DNA from: Pseudomonadota bacterium
GTDB taxonomy: Bacteria; Pseudomonadota; Gammaproteobacteria; Burkholderiales; Burkholderiaceae_B
Assembly (NCBI GenBank): GCA_021793875.1
Contig: JAJYRX010000077.1
Coordinates: 1-7,234 of the forward strand
Direction of reading: 5' to 3'
Length of the DNA: 7,234 nt
A program made the position numbers and the translations under genes. Below, in pieces: positions 6,465 through 7,234 of the stretch. The notes under the pieces are model-generated. The model ran no database searches and was not told the DNA's origin. It saw only the letters and a list, made by a program, of their open reading frames with translations. The first letter of the stretch is position 1. Each line of letters begins with the position of its first letter.

Positions 6465-7010
6465 TTATAGTTTTATAAAGTGCTCACGATAGTGCTTAAG
6501 CTCATCTATAGACTCATAGACATCTGCAAGTGCTTCGTGTTTACTTTGCTTGGTAAAGCTCTTATAAACGCTGGGTTTCCATCTAAGTGACAACTCTTTA
6601 AGTGTACTAACATCAAGATTACGATAATGAAAGTATTCTTCTAAACGGGGCATATACTTCGCCATGAAACGCCTATCTTGGCATATAGTATTGCCACACA
6701 TAGGAGACTTTCCTGCAGGAACATACTTTTCTAGAAAATTTAGCATTATGTTTTGTGCATCGTCTTCTGTAAGTGTTGAAGATTTAACCTTTTTTATTAG
6801 ACCAGTTTTAGTATGCATGGAAGTGTTCCACTTATCCATGGCATCCAGAAGGGAATCTGGTTGATGTATTACCAGTACCGGAGCTTCGGCTACTACTGTT
6901 AAGTCGGCTTCGGTAACAACAACAGCCAGCTCTATAATGCGTTCTTTGTACGGATCCAAACCCGTCATTTCCATATCCAGCCATATTAAACGCTGATCTT
7001 TTGAAGCCAT
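6465..7010 (-). CDS. orn: Oligoribonuclease
   Basis: DEDDh 3'-to-5' exoribonuclease that degrades the shortest RNAs (chiefly dinucleotides, including pGpG from cyclic-di-GMP turnover) to mononucleotides; it is cytoplasmic and essential in several proteobacteria. The 181 residues match the family length. Exo I: Asp12 and Glu14 in WLDMEMTGLDP. Exo II: Asp112 in GNTICQDRRFM. Exo III: His158 and Asp163 in HEALADVYES. The ATG at 7010 is preceded by AAGGAA (complement of 7016-7021) with 5 nt spacing. It is the first gene of the six-gene series and is divergent from the M48 peptidase gene, so its promoter must lie in or beyond the first codons of that gene. Confidence 0.97.
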   Translation of the reverse strand: MASKDQRLIWLDMEMTGLDPYKERIIELAVVVTEADLTVVAEAPVLVIHQPDSLLDAMDKWNTSMHTKTGLIKKVKSSTLTEDDAQNIMLNFLEKYVPAGKSPMCGNTICQDRRFMAKYMPRLEEYFHYRNLDVSTLKELSLRWKPSVYKSFTKQSKHEALADVYESIDELKHYREHFIKL

Positions 7011-7046
7011 ATAAATTCCTTGATTATTGGGTATTACTTATATTAA

Positions 7047-7234
7047 ATGTTTACTATTGCCTTTATTGTATTCTTACTAGCTGATTTATCAGTACGCACC
7101 TGGTTGTCTACAAGGCAGCTACGGCATGTAACAATGCACAAAAATGCTGTGCCAGACGAATTTCGTGACAAAATAAGTCTATGTAGTCATCAAAGAGCCG
7201 CCAACTATACGGCTAGCAGAATTAGGTTGGGCAA
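7047..7234 (+). CDS. M48-family membrane metallopeptidase, partial N-terminus
   Basis: An ATG at 7047, directly preceded by an in-frame TAA, opens 62 codons that run off the window. The translation begins with a hydrophobic segment (MFTIAFIVFLLADL, then a tryptophan at 19), followed by STRQLRHVTMHKNAVPDEF (21-39) and HQRAANYT (48-55). This is the characteristic N-terminal region of Ste24/CAAX-protease-type M48 peptidases found next to orn in many betaproteobacteria, often with rsgA beyond. These are inner-membrane zinc proteases thought to act in membrane protein quality control. The HExxH zinc site lies outside the window, so activity cannot be judged. No strong Shine-Dalgarno is visible; the TAA fixes the start at or after 7047. 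The family call comes from resemblance and gene order. Confidence 0.82.
   Translation, partial: MFTIAFIVFLLADLSVRTWLSTRQLRHVTMHKNAVPDEFRDKISLCSHQRAANYTASRIRLG
7065..7092 (-). promoter_or_regulatory. Weak candidate promoter for the orn operon
   Basis: Minus-strand CTGATA (complement of 7087-7092) and TACAAT (complement of 7065-7070) are 16 bp apart, a fair sigma-70 match. The site lies inside the opening codons of the plus-strand M48 gene, which is forced by the 36-bp gap between start codons. This rests on motif resemblance alone. Confidence 0.3.

Noticed and set aside
7081..7092. CTGAT-TT-ATCAG perfect inverted repeat
   Set aside because: Five-bp arms inside coding sequence are common by chance; nothing beyond the weak promoter candidate supports a role.

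Overview
The window is an ordinary chromosomal stretch from a proteobacterium, most likely a betaproteobacterium of the Burkholderiales/Alcaligenaceae type. This rests on protein resemblance and gene order, namely oligoribonuclease divergent from an M48 peptidase and the acpS-nagZ-uvrC-pgsA run; no database search was possible. Base composition looks lower in GC than most of that group, and codon use is unusual because ATA is the main isoleucine codon.

Layout from left to right: (1) 1-1041, minus strand, the first 347 codons of isocitrate lyase (aceA), cut by the window edge. (2) 1042-1273, a non-coding region with the probable aceA promoter, an AT-rich palindrome near the likely transcription start, and four related 15-bp pseudo-palindromes at close to two-helical-turn phasing. 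(3) 1274-7010, six minus-strand genes in a tight series, probably one operon read as orn, acpS, nagZ, uvrC, pgsA, then an MFS transporter resembling the fosmidomycin-resistance type. The junctions are 17 nt, 13 nt, a 41-nt overlap, 19 nt, and a 3-nt overlap at a TTGA stop/start. (4) 7011-7046, a 36-bp gap between divergent start codons. (5) 7047-7234, plus strand, the first 62 codons of an M48-family membrane metallopeptidase, cut by the window edge.

The operon mixes housekeeping jobs: end-stage RNA decay (orn), activation of acyl carrier protein (acpS), muropeptide recycling (nagZ), nucleotide excision repair (uvrC) and phosphatidylglycerol synthesis (pgsA). The shared theme is growth and envelope maintenance rather than one pathway. 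aceA appears to be a separate transcription unit for growth on acetate or fatty acids through the glyoxylate shunt.

I see no mobile element, CRISPR array, RNA gene, phage gene or broken gene. The most interesting signals are regulatory and compositional: the phased operator-like array upstream of aceA, and the dominance of the usually rare ATA codon without general use of rare arginine codons. I do not see a convincing new multi-gene system here.
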